From Thermoplasmata archaeon (GTDB lineage Archaea > Thermoplasmatota > Thermoplasmata > Thermoplasmatales > Thermoplasmataceae): a stretch of 36,345 bases of DNA. Made by a program: the position numbers and the translations under genes. Of the stretch, positions 25,352 to 34,349 are shown piece by piece. Within the stretch, counting starts at the first letter, position 1; every line of letters begins with the position of its first letter. The DNA lies in contig JAKAWU010000007.1 in the NCBI GenBank assembly GCA_021816965.1, forward strand, positions 1 to 36,345, written 5' to 3'. The notes under the pieces are model-generated. The model was not told where the DNA came from, searched no databases, and saw only the letters and a program-made list of their open reading frames with translations.

Positions 25352-26320
25352 ATGAAAGAATTTTCATCTTCTACACTCAGGAAAATTGCAGTTCTTATAA
25401 TCATAGCGGGAGTTATTGTGGCCGGGGTTGCATACCTGGCAATTAACTCTTCCCACTCAACAGGCAGGGTTCTCAATGTGAATTCTAATGTTTCGGGCAT
25501 GCATATGACAAGGATCGTTTCGCTTGATCCTGCTGCCACAGCAACGCTTTATGCTCTTGGTGCATTCAAATACCTTGTGGGAGGGAACTGCTTTGATACT
25601 TACCCTCCAAACGAGAGTCTTCCCAACGTGACAGACTACCCTACCATGAGTGTCCAGCAGATTGTGAATCTCTCCCCTGATGCAGTTATTTCATTCACAA
25701 ACTACAGCCAGTCACAGGTGAACCAGCTCACATCCGTAGGGATCAATTACATATTCCTCTCTTCAGGAACCGGCACAAGCATGTCTCTCATAGAGAACCA
25801 GACCATCTTCCTCGGAATGCTCACAGGTACAGTTCAGAATGCAACCCTGATCAACACATGGATGAATGAATCACTTGATGCATTCTCCTCTGTTTCCGTT
25901 TCAAATGAGTACACAATGTTCTATGCACTCTATCCGGGTTCACATGGGACATGGACAGCAGGCAATAATACATTCATGAACCAGATTTTCTCCTATTCCC
26001 ATCTCATAAACATTGCAGACATTCAGAGCGGTTTCTATGAAATATCAAATGAAGTTATCGTATCATCCAACCCACAGTATCTTGTCCTTGATCAGTACTT
26101 CAATGACAGCCTTATAAACAGCCAGCCCTATATCAATACCACAGCATACAAAACCGGGCATATCCTGAACATATTCGATGATAACATATTCCAGGAGCCT
26201 AATTTCAGGGCCATATTCGCCATAGAGTGGCTCATGGAAAAAATATACAATACGACTGTGCAGATTCCACCGTTCCCTATAGCACTTCAGTACAATCCTG
26301 AACCTGTTCAGGTACAGTGA
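25352..26320 (+). CDS. ABC importer substrate-binding protein (iron complex/cobalamin type)
   Basis: A 322-residue protein with a short basic N-terminus and one hydrophobic anchor (about residues 10-30, 'IAVLIIIAGVIVAGVAYLAI'). There is no lipobox Cys, so it is probably held by the uncleaved helix or a processed signal. The rest is a class III periplasmic-binding fold: 'TRIVSLDPAATATLYALGAFKYLVGGN' (the 'RIVSL.P..TE.L..LG' signature), 'MSVQQIVNLSPDAVISF', 'LTSVGINYIFL', and 'YLVLDQYFND' near the end. These proteins capture ferric siderophores, haem or vitamin B12. The ligand cannot be told from sequence. It is the first gene of a complete importer with permease and ATPase genes following. Confidence 0.9.
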   Translation: MKEFSSSTLRKIAVLIIIAGVIVAGVAYLAINSSHSTGRVLNVNSNVSGMHMTRIVSLDPAATATLYALGAFKYLVGGNCFDTYPPNESLPNVTDYPTMSVQQIVNLSPDAVISFTNYSQSQVNQLTSVGINYIFLSSGTGTSMSLIENQTIFLGMLTGTVQNATLINTWMNESLDAFSSVSVSNEYTMFYALYPGSHGTWTAGNNTFMNQIFSYSHLINIADIQSGFYEISNEVIVSSNPQYLVLDQYFNDSLINSQPYINTTAYKTGHILNIFDDNIFQEPNFRAIFAIEWLMEKIYNTTVQIPPFPIALQYNPEPVQVQ

Positions 26321-26327
26321 GGAGTCC

Positions 26328-27386
26328 ATGTTCAGAAGTATTCATTTTGGATATTTCTTCCCCCGGGGGAGGAAACCTCTGGGATTGCTTCTATCCATTG
26401 TGGCACTTCTGCTGTCCATGATACTGTCCATGGATATAGGGCCCGTATCTGTCCCGATTCAGTATATCATCGCATCCCTGCTCAAGCAGATGGGATTTCA
26501 CCATGTTTATGTCCCATCTGCATACTACATAATTGTGACCCAACTCAGGGAACCTGAGATTGTAGGGGCCATGGCAGTGGGAGCATCCCTGTCCATCGGT
26601 GGTGCAACAATACAGAGCGTGTTCAGGAATCCAATCACTGATCCATATGTCACCGGGATTTCAAGCGGTGCTGCACTTGGTGCGGTGATTGCCATTGTGG
26701 GTGGCCTCTCATTCCTTGGATATTTCACCATTTCCTTCATGGCTTTCATCTTCTCAGTCCTCATCGTACTGACTGTATACCTCATCTCCATGAGGAATGG
26801 CAGGGCACCACCAACATTCCTTCTTCTTTCAGGCATTGCAGTTTCTCTTTTTGTATCATCCATGGTTGCACTTCTTCTCTATTCAAATCCTAGATATGTC
26901 ACTGAAGTTTTCATATGGCTTCTGGGATCCATACAGGGAATCCAGTGGGGGGAAGACTACGTGATTGTTCCGGTTGTGATGCTTTGCAGTTTTGTGCTTT
27001 TTACAATGAGCAATGAACTCAACGCGCTCCAGATGGGAGAAAACCATGCAAGGGCTGTGGGAGTGAATGTTGAAGTGTCCAAGGCAATAATCATAATCAT
27101 TACCACTCTCTCCGTGTCTGCAGCCGTTTCCATAAGCGGAATAATCGGGTTTGTGGGGCTGATTTTTCCCCATGTATCAAGGCTCATATATGGCGGTTCC
27201 AACAAGTATGTCATTCCATCATCAGGAATACTTGGGGCAACCTTTCTTGTCATATGCAATGATATTGCTCATGTCCTGGTGTTTGGAGAGGTCATTCCCA
27301 TAGGGATCATCACCGGCATCATAGGTGTGCCATTCTTCATAGGACTCATGATGAAGCTTTCAAGGAGCGGATATTATGACGCTTGA
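26328..27386 (+). CDS. ABC importer permease (FecCD/BtuC family)
   Basis: A 352-residue FecCD-type permease with about 9-10 membrane helices. It carries family segments 'LREPEIVGAMAVGASLSIGGATIQSVFRNPITDPYVTGISSGAALGAV' (LR.PR.l.a...GA.La.sG...Q...rNPLa.P...G...GA), 'LLGSIQGIQW', 'LNALQMGENHARAVGVNV', 'VSISGIIGFVGLIFPHVSRLIYG' (the ATPase-coupling G.IGFVGL..PH..R) and a C-terminal 'EVIPIGIITGIIGVPFFIGLM'. It forms the homodimeric channel. It lies seven bases after the binding protein and overlaps the ATPase start by 11 bases, so all three subunits are co-translated. Confidence 0.94.
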   Translation: MFRSIHFGYFFPRGRKPLGLLLSIVALLLSMILSMDIGPVSVPIQYIIASLLKQMGFHHVYVPSAYYIIVTQLREPEIVGAMAVGASLSIGGATIQSVFRNPITDPYVTGISSGAALGAVIAIVGGLSFLGYFTISFMAFIFSVLIVLTVYLISMRNGRAPPTFLLLSGIAVSLFVSSMVALLLYSNPRYVTEVFIWLLGSIQGIQWGEDYVIVPVVMLCSFVLFTMSNELNALQMGENHARAVGVNVEVSKAIIIIITTLSVSAAVSISGIIGFVGLIFPHVSRLIYGGSNKYVIPSSGILGATFLVICNDIAHVLVFGEVIPIGIITGIIGVPFFIGLMMKLSRSGYYDA

Positions 27387-28125
27387 TGTGGATCATGTTG
27401 TTGTGAGGAGGGGCATTACTGAAATTGGCCCCATCACCTTCAAGGTGCAGAAAGGAGAAGTCCTTTCCATATGTGGAAAAAATGGTTCCGGAAAAACAAG
27501 CTCCCTGTATGGTATTACTGGAATGATCAGAAAGCAGAGTGGAAGTGTCATGATTGACGGTATATCTTCAGATACTCTCAAGCCAAGGGAATTGGCAAGG
27601 AAAATAACACTCGTTCAGCAGGAACTTCCAGTCCCCATGAGCTTCACAGTGAAGGATGTCATGGAAATATCTGCCTATTCCCGGGGAAATGACAGAAATG
27701 AACTGATGAATGCACTTGAAACATGCGGAATATCAAAGTTATCAGGAAGGGATTTTGCAACTTTAAGTGGTGGAGAGAAGAGGATGGTCAGCATCGCTGC
27801 TGCAATTTACCAGGATGCAGATTACATGCTTCTGGATGAACCCACATCCTTCCTGGATATAGACAGAATACACATGCTCACAAAAATAATTGGGAGGATG
27901 AAAAATGTTGGAAAGAGCATCATTTGCGTCATACATGATGTGAACTTTGCCTCATCAATAAGCGATTCCATGATGCTGCTGAAAGACGGGAAAACCATAG
28001 CCTACGGAAGAAAAGAAGATATCATGACTGTGGAAAATATGGAGAAGGCATACGATGCGGAATTCAGGTCATATTCCTCGCCGGAAGGCCTGAGATTCTA
28101 TCCTGTTTTTCCTGAAGATTTGTGA
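27376..28125 (+). CDS. ABC importer ATP-binding protein (FecE/BtuD family)
   Basis: A 249-residue nucleotide-binding subunit. Walker A is GKNGSGKTS (residues about 35-43), the Q-loop 'ITLVQQELPVP', the signature LSGGE ('FATLSGGEKRMVSIAAAI'), Walker B 'YMLLDEPTSFLDI' with the catalytic Glu, and the switch His in 'IICVIHDVNFA'. It powers the FecCD permease. The start ATG overlaps the permease gene by 11 bases. Its last 28 bases overlap the end of the convergent TOPRIM gene. Confidence 0.95.
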   Translation: MTLDVDHVVVRRGITEIGPITFKVQKGEVLSICGKNGSGKTSSLYGITGMIRKQSGSVMIDGISSDTLKPRELARKITLVQQELPVPMSFTVKDVMEISAYSRGNDRNELMNALETCGISKLSGRDFATLSGGEKRMVSIAAAIYQDADYMLLDEPTSFLDIDRIHMLTKIIGRMKNVGKSIICVIHDVNFASSISDSMMLLKDGKTIAYGRKEDIMTVENMEKAYDAEFRSYSSPEGLRFYPVFPEDL

Positions 28126-28508
28126 TTTTTATTCACAGGGTTCCAGATTGTTTTTCTTATGAGATATGGAAGATCCTCCACGCTCTTGATTTTGTAATTT
28201 TTCCTGATATAACGCCACATGGTATCACTCACACTGCATCCCAGGGATTCCAGTGTGGTTGAAATCTTTTCCCCTATGGCTATGCCCTTCCTGTCAAAAT
28301 CAACAAGAATTATGACCCTCCTGGTTCTTTCTGAAACATACTGGCAGAATACAGGAAGGCTGAGTCCATTGTTTATCTTTATTATTTCCCCAGTGAATCC
28401 CAGTTCCCTCAGGGCAGAAACGTCATGCTCACCCTCCACCAGAACAGGGTTCGACATATTTTCCTTAATGGTCAGATCAAGCATCCTGATAATATATGGT
28501 TCCTTCAA
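28098..28508 (-). CDS. Small TOPRIM-domain protein (UPF0292-like)
   Basis: A 136-residue TOPRIM protein. 'NPVLVEGEHDVSALRELGFTGEIIKINNG' carries the conserved Glu, and 'RRVIILVDFDRKGIAIGEKISTTLESLG' carries the DxD motif. Then comes 'YKIKSVEDLPYLI', typical of the archaeal UPF0292-type family (about 130 residues). TOPRIM domains occur in primases, topoisomerases, RecR and OLD nucleases; the role of this stand-alone form is not known to me. The start TTG at 28508 overlaps the stop of the Lhr-type helicase by four bases (TTGA), so it is translationally coupled to it. ATG 28484 is an alternative start just before the TOPRIM core. The 3' end overlaps the convergent ABC ATPase gene. Confidence 0.85.
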   Translation of the reverse strand: MKEPYIIRMLDLTIKENMSNPVLVEGEHDVSALRELGFTGEIIKINNGLSLPVFCQYVSERTRRVIILVDFDRKGIAIGEKISTTLESLGCSVSDTMWRYIRKNYKIKSVEDLPYLIRKTIWNPVNKNHKSSGKTG

Positions 28509-31213
28509 TTCCAGAACCTCCTGTTCCTTGCAAAATCATTCTCCGCCTTTATTATTTCCATTATGAGATCATCGATGGAAAAATACCTGACAGAAAGTAT
28601 TCGGGAAGCTGTCTCGGGGCCCACTCCCCTTCCAGCAAGTGCAATAAGTGCTTCCTGTCCCCTCTCCCTGACCAGGTGTGCAGACTTGGAAAGCGCATTC
28701 TTTTCCTTTGCGCTTATCTTTCCATGGCTTATCTCTTTCATCACGTCATCCTTTTCGAATGGCGATATGGCACTGACAAGGCTGCTTCCGCAGTTCCCAC
28801 ACCTTATTCTTGTTATGTTCCTCACCCTGTCTGTGTGAGTCCAGAGGCATTTTGTGCACAGGAGTGTCATTTCCTCACTTAACAGCCTCTCGTGGATGGA
28901 ATCTATGATTGTTTTCGTCGGCTTCAACGGTGACATCATATCAGAATAGTGGGAGAGGAAACTTTCCGATGAACTGCCGAAATTCTCTGCAGTCACAAAT
29001 TCCACACTGTCAATTCCTGACATGAATGCCATGACCCTCTCAATATCCATGTAGTCATCGATCATCTTTCTTAAGGAGTCTCTGTAAACCACAGTATCCC
29101 TGTATGCTTCAATTATCTTGTCCATGTTTATCCTTGTGATGTCTGCATCTCTCCTTATGATACCGAACTTCCTGGCCTCATAGATGAAGACGCCATTGAA
29201 GAACCTTGATCTCCTTGCATTGCTTTCAACAATTGGTGCAAGGTCCATGTCCTTCAGGCTCAGGAGTATGTCCCTGAACTGTGTTGCCTTGAGCCTGTTT
29301 GATGTTCTCATGTATATATGGTATGGTGAATAGTCGCTCTCCACGCTTTCTCCAGTCATGGATGTGAGTATGGATGATATGAGGCCCGTCATGGTGAAAT
29401 TTGCCTTGGTTCCCAGCAGTATCTGGATCAGGACCTCATTGCCCCTTGTCTCTATGACAATTCTGTCTGTTAAGCCCAGCCTGTTTTCATACCATTCTCC
29501 AAGGATGGATGCAGACCTTTCGTCCACATATTTTTCAATGACCCTGTGTTTCCTGTTGTACGAAACCCTTTCAGTCACATCGTATAGCACAGGTATATCC
29601 TCTCCTGTCCACTTGGGTGCGAGGGCTGCAGTCCTGAATGGTTCCACAAGTATCTTCTCACCGTCCAGCCTCACAGTCCTCCATGTTGCACCTTTTATGA
29701 CGAAGTATGAGCCCGGCTCTATCTCGTTTGCCACATACCTTTCATCCAGTGTGCCCACAAATTTCCTGTTGACAATATCTATGACCCTGTAGTTCTTCTC
29801 GCTGGGGATCATGGATATATTCCCTATGAAATAGTCCAGGGAACCTGCACCTGCCATGACCTCAATCCCATCGTATCTTATCTTTCTTGAATCGCTGAGA
29901 AATTTGAGCATTTCTATGTATTCATCCATGGTGATTTCCATGAAAGGGTATGATCTGACGAGTGAACTGTAAAACTCTGCTGCATTGTATTTTCTCTTCT
30001 CATAGGCCCTCAGGATGATCTGGTTTGCAGCTGTGGAAAGTGATTTCTTTATGATTGAAACAGGTTCAAGCATCCTGTTGTTTGCCTGCTCTATTATGGC
30101 ATTTGCCTCCTCAAGCTCGATGATATCACCGCACAGAATGACACCCCTTGAAACCTTACCTATCCAGTGGCCCGATCTCCCTATCCTCTGCACAAGCTTG
30201 TTGATCTGTCTTGGTGAATTGAACTGTATTACAAGGTCCGCACTTCCTATATCTATGCCGAGCTCAAGGGAAGATGTGCAAACAAGCCCCTTTATTTCAC
30301 CATTCTTGAACTTCGACTCTGCCTCCTCTCTTGCCTCCCTTGAAAGTGAGCCATGATGCACCATTACGGGGAAGTCCCTGTAGAACAGTGATATTCTAAA
30401 TGCGATATCCTCCGCAACACTCCGTGTATTGACAAATACAAGGGTGCCATGGTATTTCTCGATGAAATCATGAATCTTCACTATGGCCCCTGCGTAGGAA
30501 CTGTCTGTCCCCATTTTTGCGGCTACATCTTCCGTGGATTTCTCCGGTATGACCAGATAAAATTCCATTGCCTTCACAAGGTTTGTTTTTATTATGGAAA
30601 CTTCCCCTGTAGGGTTAAGAAACATTGCAAGTTCTTTGGGATTCCCCACAGTGGCAGACAGCCCTATTCTCTGGTAATCACCTGCCAGTTCCCTGAGCCT
30701 CTCCAGAGTAACTGCCAGTTGAGTGCCTCTTTCATTCTGGGCCAGTTCATGAATTTCATCCACAATGACATACTTCAAATTCTTCAGCGATTCTCTTATT
30801 TTCTTTGAGACAAGCAGTATCTGTACAGATTCAGGTGTGGTGATCAGGATATTTGCGGGCCTGTCCCTGATGGCATTTCTCTCATGCTGCGATATGTCAC
30901 TGTGCCTCACCTGAACATTTATGCCAAGCAATGAACCGTATTTACGCAGCCTGCCAAGCATGTCCCTGTTCAATGCCCTGAGTGGTGTAATGAAAAGACA
31001 TGTAATAGGAGCAGGTGATTCCCTTACTATCATATCCATGATTGGAAAAATAGCTGCTTCTGTTTTGCCGCTCCCGGTTGGTGATATTAGAATGGCATCC
31101 TTACCTCCAGAAATAACAGGGATGAAGTTTTCCTGCGCTTCGGTAAATTCGGAGAAACCTATTTTTTTAAGAAAATTAAGAAATTCATTAGAAAAAATAT
31201 TTTTACTTTCCAT
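28505..31213 (-). CDS. Lhr-type DEAD/DEAH superfamily 2 helicase
   Basis: A 902-residue SF2 helicase of the Lhr group. N-terminal: the F/Q region 'FSEFTEAQENFIPVI'; motif I 'SPTGSGKTEAA'; Ia 'TPLRALNRDM'; TTPES; motif II 'DEIHEL'; III 'LSATVGNP'. Second RecA domain: 'LVFVNTRSVAEDIA', 'VMVHHGSLSREARE', V 'TSSLELGIDIGSADLV', VI 'QRIGRSGH'. A winged-helix and Lhr-core beta region (about 380-700) follows. Near 800 a zinc-finger-like CTKC...CGNC is seen. Lhr enzymes unwind DNA/RNA hybrids and branched DNA in repair. The length fits archaeal Lhr-type proteins. No separate nuclease is visible. It is the first gene of a two-gene operon with the TOPRIM protein. Confidence 0.93.
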   Translation of the reverse strand: MESKNIFSNEFLNFLKKIGFSEFTEAQENFIPVISGGKDAILISPTGSGKTEAAIFPIMDMIVRESPAPITCLFITPLRALNRDMLGRLRKYGSLLGINVQVRHSDISQHERNAIRDRPANILITTPESVQILLVSKKIRESLKNLKYVIVDEIHELAQNERGTQLAVTLERLRELAGDYQRIGLSATVGNPKELAMFLNPTGEVSIIKTNLVKAMEFYLVIPEKSTEDVAAKMGTDSSYAGAIVKIHDFIEKYHGTLVFVNTRSVAEDIAFRISLFYRDFPVMVHHGSLSREAREEAESKFKNGEIKGLVCTSSLELGIDIGSADLVIQFNSPRQINKLVQRIGRSGHWIGKVSRGVILCGDIIELEEANAIIEQANNRMLEPVSIIKKSLSTAANQIILRAYEKRKYNAAEFYSSLVRSYPFMEITMDEYIEMLKFLSDSRKIRYDGIEVMAGAGSLDYFIGNISMIPSEKNYRVIDIVNRKFVGTLDERYVANEIEPGSYFVIKGATWRTVRLDGEKILVEPFRTAALAPKWTGEDIPVLYDVTERVSYNRKHRVIEKYVDERSASILGEWYENRLGLTDRIVIETRGNEVLIQILLGTKANFTMTGLISSILTSMTGESVESDYSPYHIYMRTSNRLKATQFRDILLSLKDMDLAPIVESNARRSRFFNGVFIYEARKFGIIRRDADITRINMDKIIEAYRDTVVYRDSLRKMIDDYMDIERVMAFMSGIDSVEFVTAENFGSSSESFLSHYSDMMSPLKPTKTIIDSIHERLLSEEMTLLCTKCLWTHTDRVRNITRIRCGNCGSSLVSAISPFEKDDVMKEISHGKISAKEKNALSKSAHLVRERGQEALIALAGRGVGPETASRILSVRYFSIDDLIMEIIKAENDFARNRRFWN

Positions 31214-31506
31214 TTTTATCCTGTTGTTTATGCATCTTCGTCATCGACATCATCATCTTCATCATAATCGTCTTTTCTTGAAAAGTTTACCGTACGATCA
31301 CCCCAATAACTATAAAATTAAGGGGTATAAAATGTTTTTTCCTCATTTTTCTCTAATTATCGAATCATCATTCACCATGATTTCCTGTTTGCCATTGTTC
31401 AGTTGGTATTTTCCCCTGAAATATCTTGAAAAATAACACAATGTGATTGACGGTCATGAAAGTTAGAAAAATGAATATGCTTTCATGCAATTCTCCATAA
31501 TAACCC
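31214..31506. other. Intergenic region with Asp-rich frame before the helicase
   Basis: On the minus strand, two TATA-like elements (TTTATACC at about 31324-31331, TTTTATAG at about 31312-31319) are followed by GGGGTGATC at 31304-31296, a near-perfect anti-16S match. Then comes a frame ending 'SRKDDYDEDDDVDDEDA' with a stop at 31228. No canonical start codon lies in that frame after the stop at 31318-31320. It may be a leader, a decayed small acidic protein or chance. The right part of the region must contain the MFS promoter. Confidence 0.4.
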
Positions 31507-32685
31507 ATGGAAAATGAAAAAAAGAAAGGGTATTCTGGCTCAAAGCTGCTGTTTGACGTTCTCATAATCGTTGCGATTGCAGTTACAATGCGTGCAACCA
31601 ATAACATGGTTGTAACTACAGTGCCAGCTCTTGCCAGATATGATCTGAATTTTTCAAGCTTTGAAGTTGGTATAATTTCTGCAATGGCAAGCGTTGCCAC
31701 ATTTGTGTCCACCACCATCATAAATGTAAGGTTCAACAACAGGACAAGAAGGCCATTTTTCCTTTTATCCACCGTGATGTCCGGGATAATCATGCTTGGA
31801 TTCTATTTCTCGAACTCCATCACAATCTGGATCGCTGTAATTCTCTCAGGAATGACCGTCGGAATCATCTTTCCGAATACCATAACCTATGCCATGTCAC
31901 GCGGAGAGGGAACAAGCAGGGAGCGTATTCTCTCACTCTATTCTGTAAGCCTGAGCCTTGGCCTTATAATAGGGCCTTCCGTTGAAGCGTATGCACTTAA
32001 TTTTGTAAGCTACAGGTTCATATTCATACTGTTCATCCCGATCCTGCTCGTGGGAATCTTCTTCTCGTTCTTCGTAAAATTTCCTGATCTCGGGACAAGA
32101 CCTGCAGTTTCAAGTTCCATGAGAAATCCAGGATTCATTGCTTCTATCCTGAACATAACCATTTATAACCTCGCATTTGCAGCCATAACAACTTTCGTAG
32201 TGATCTATGCAAGGGATAGCCTGAAAATATCAAATTCCCTTGCTTTCACCCTTTTCATATTCTTCTTTGCTGTTTCATTCAGTACAAGAGTCTACATGTC
32301 CATCAGGCCATTCAGATTCCTGAAAATGCCCATAATGATCTCAACCATTATTACAGCAGGAGCCCTTTTTTCAATACCATTTACACATAATTTCTACCTT
32401 CTTGCCATTGCAATGGCACTTCTCGGAATACCTCATGGCACCATATTTCCTCTTTCCACCATAATGATCTCAAGAGGCTCCAGACCTGAAGAGAGAAGTA
32501 CAATCAATTCATACTTTCTTGCATACAACAACCTTCTGTTCATCACCGTTCCCGTGGTATTCGGATTCATATCAGAGTATATTGGTTACGGATACAGTTT
32601 CATGCTGATGGGCCTGCCAACAATAGCTTCATACGTCATACTCATGAAGAAATTCGGAAACAACAGGATGATATTCTACAGATAG
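31507..32685 (+). CDS. MFS transporter
   Basis: A 392-residue protein with about 12 hydrophobic segments and MFS features. The first half has 'IIVAIAVTMRATNNMVVTTVPALARYDLNFSSFEVGIISAMASVATFVSTT', then 'NNRTRRPFFLLSTVMSG' (loop 2-3, an R-rich variant of the DRxGRR motif) and 'MTVGIIFPNTITYAMSRG'. In the second half 'MALLGIPHGTIFPLSTIMISRGSRPEERSTINSYF' is the helix 10 region. These patterns recall drug/metabolite exporters, but the substrate is unknown. It converges on the decarboxylase gene, whose stop codon is two bases away. Confidence 0.85.
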   Translation: MENEKKKGYSGSKLLFDVLIIVAIAVTMRATNNMVVTTVPALARYDLNFSSFEVGIISAMASVATFVSTTIINVRFNNRTRRPFFLLSTVMSGIIMLGFYFSNSITIWIAVILSGMTVGIIFPNTITYAMSRGEGTSRERILSLYSVSLSLGLIIGPSVEAYALNFVSYRFIFILFIPILLVGIFFSFFVKFPDLGTRPAVSSSMRNPGFIASILNITIYNLAFAAITTFVVIYARDSLKISNSLAFTLFIFFFAVSFSTRVYMSIRPFRFLKMPIMISTIITAGALFSIPFTHNFYLLAIAMALLGIPHGTIFPLSTIMISRGSRPEERSTINSYFLAYNNLLFITVPVVFGFISEYIGYGYSFMLMGLPTIASYVILMKKFGNNRMIFYR

Positions 32686-32687
32686 AA

Positions 32688-33746
32688 TCAACTTTCCATT
32701 ATTATTCTGGTTCTTTCCACGAAATCTGAAGGAATCACCGGCGGAGAATTCATGACATTTCCTTTCAGTGCTTCACTTCCAGTTATTTCTTCCACCTCGT
32801 GAAGAACGTCATCATCCATGTAAAATATTACAGGTGTGGGGCCCGTGTCAGCAGTGACAAACAATTCATTCTTGTATTTCCTGCCGAGTTCCATGATTTT
32901 TGTGAACCTCCTGTCCAGTACCACTGTACCCATGCTGGTAAGAAGTGCATGCATCTGAAGCATGTCCTCCTGTGATCTTTTTATCATGAACATTGGATCG
33001 AAATTACCCCGGATATGACGGATCATGAGCCCAAATTTCAATCTTGCCCATTTATCATAGAACGGGGATGAAGCAGCGGTCCCATGGGCATCCTCAGTTT
33101 TCAATGGATTTTCTGTGGGAAAACAAGCAATCTTCATTCCTCCCAGCTCATCCCTGACCCTGATCGCGTGATTCCTGCTTTCAGGGATGCGAGGGTATGA
33201 CATCCATAAACTTATTCCTCCGGCAGCAGATCTCGTTCCTGAGCCGGAAACATATCTTGCCCATCTCGATATGAATTGTGGAGTTGGGCTGGCAAAAAAA
33301 AGATTGCACAGGGCGGATGATACTGCACATGCAACAGCTGCAGATTCTCCAAGTCCCTTGGCGTTCCTGTACCTCTTCCGCCTCTCTATATTGAATGTGA
33401 GCCTCTCCCCTATCCCGTAGGTTTTCCTGAATATATCCAGGGCCCTGCCTGCCCTTGCACTGTATGAACTATCTTCAACCCCATCCAAGATAACCCTGTC
33501 CTTATGAGATATCCACGCACCGCAGAGTGCCTGTGAAAAGTCTGTAGTTGCAGAAATTGAAGGAAAATTGGCCACCTTCCTGTCACTATCATAATAGCCC
33601 AGGAATTTTTCCAGTCCTGTGATGGGATAGCCGGAACCGAACGCAAATTCCTTCATGCGGAATTCTGGCGTCCTGAGGGAAAAATCCAGTCCGCTTTCCT
33701 TCATCTCTTTTCTCAATGATGCTGAAAGTGATGCATATTTTGCCAT
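32688..33746 (-). CDS. Mevalonate 3,5-bisphosphate decarboxylase (probable; DMD superfamily)
   Basis: A 352-residue GHMP-superfamily protein like diphosphomevalonate decarboxylase. 'GLEKFLGYYDSDRKVANFPSISATTDF' matches the N-terminal mevalonate-site segment. 'NAKGLGESAAVACAVSSALC' is the phosphate-binding loop, and 'SGSGTRSAAGGISLW' the Ser/Arg loop that holds the acid. 'VTADTGPTPVIFY' keeps the Asp (D-x-G-P) used in decarboxylation. Thermoplasma uses homologues of this enzyme both as mevalonate 3-kinase and as mevalonate 3,5-bisphosphate decarboxylase (Ta0893). The retained Asp, larger size and adjacency to a P-loop kinase like mevalonate-3-phosphate 5-kinase favour the decarboxylase, which yields isopentenyl phosphate for archaeal lipids. 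Mevalonate 3-kinase remains possible. The start ATG directly follows the kinase stop (TGAATG). Confidence 0.78.
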   Translation of the reverse strand: MAKYASLSASLRKEMKESGLDFSLRTPEFRMKEFAFGSGYPITGLEKFLGYYDSDRKVANFPSISATTDFSQALCGAWISHKDRVILDGVEDSSYSARAGRALDIFRKTYGIGERLTFNIERRKRYRNAKGLGESAAVACAVSSALCNLFFASPTPQFISRWARYVSGSGTRSAAGGISLWMSYPRIPESRNHAIRVRDELGGMKIACFPTENPLKTEDAHGTAASSPFYDKWARLKFGLMIRHIRGNFDPMFMIKRSQEDMLQMHALLTSMGTVVLDRRFTKIMELGRKYKNELFVTADTGPTPVIFYMDDDVLHEVEEITGSEALKGNVMNSPPVIPSDFVERTRIIMES

Positions 33747-34349
33747 TCATATCATTCCTTCCCTTGCAAACTGCAGAAGCTCCTTCCTTGTTTCTGCATA
33801 ATCAGAATTATTGAATTTTCTCAGGTGATTCTCATCAGATGCTTTGATTGAATAGTCCATGATTTTCCTGTAATTTATTATATTTCCAGAAAGCCTTGTT
33901 CCGGGAGAATTGAAATGCGTGAATTCCTGCCTCTGATTAAGCCTTTCCACATGGAGATTCATGTCTTCGATGTACAGATATGCGCTGCATATTTTATCCA
34001 TTATATCCCTGAAATGATCCGGTATGAAATAGAGCGTTTCCACAATCATGGGCTCACCGTTGTCAATGGCCCTCTCCATGATCCTGTGTGTTGCAAGATT
34101 TACCTTTTTGCCCTGTTCAATGAATCCTCTGATCAAATTTTCATCTGTATTCTCACCGGACAGTTTCCATGAGTCGTACACACTAAGATTTATCACATCA
34201 TCTTTCGGAAAGAATGGCCTCAGGCTCTCCCTTATGTAATCACCCGAGAGAACTATATTAATTCCCAGTTCCCTTGCAATGTATCCTGAAATACTCGTCT
34301 TTCCAACTCCTGGAACGCCGCCTATGAGAAGTACGTATGATTTGCTCAT
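33747..34349 (-). CDS. P-loop kinase, probable mevalonate-3-phosphate 5-kinase
   Basis: A 200-residue P-loop kinase resembling 2-phosphoglycerate kinase: Walker A 'LIGGVPGVGKTSIS', 'GINIVLSGDYIRESLRPFF' (acceptor site region), 'YDSWKLSGENTDENLIRGFIEQ' and 'MIVETLYFIPDHF'. In Thermoplasma acidophilum a 2-phosphoglycerate-kinase-like protein (Ta0762) phosphorylates mevalonate 3-phosphate at C5. The gene next door here encodes a mevalonate-pathway decarboxylase, so the same reaction is likely. A true 2-phosphoglycerate kinase (cyclic 2,3-diphosphoglycerate synthesis) is the main alternative. Its ATG overlaps the stop of the isochorismatase-fold gene (ATGA), and its stop touches the decarboxylase ATG. 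Confidence 0.78.
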   Translation of the reverse strand: MSKSYVLLIGGVPGVGKTSISGYIARELGINIVLSGDYIRESLRPFFPKDDVINLSVYDSWKLSGENTDENLIRGFIEQGKKVNLATHRIMERAIDNGEPMIVETLYFIPDHFRDIMDKICSAYLYIEDMNLHVERLNQRQEFTHFNSPGTRLSGNIINYRKIMDYSIKASDENHLRKFNNSDYAETRKELLQFAREGMI

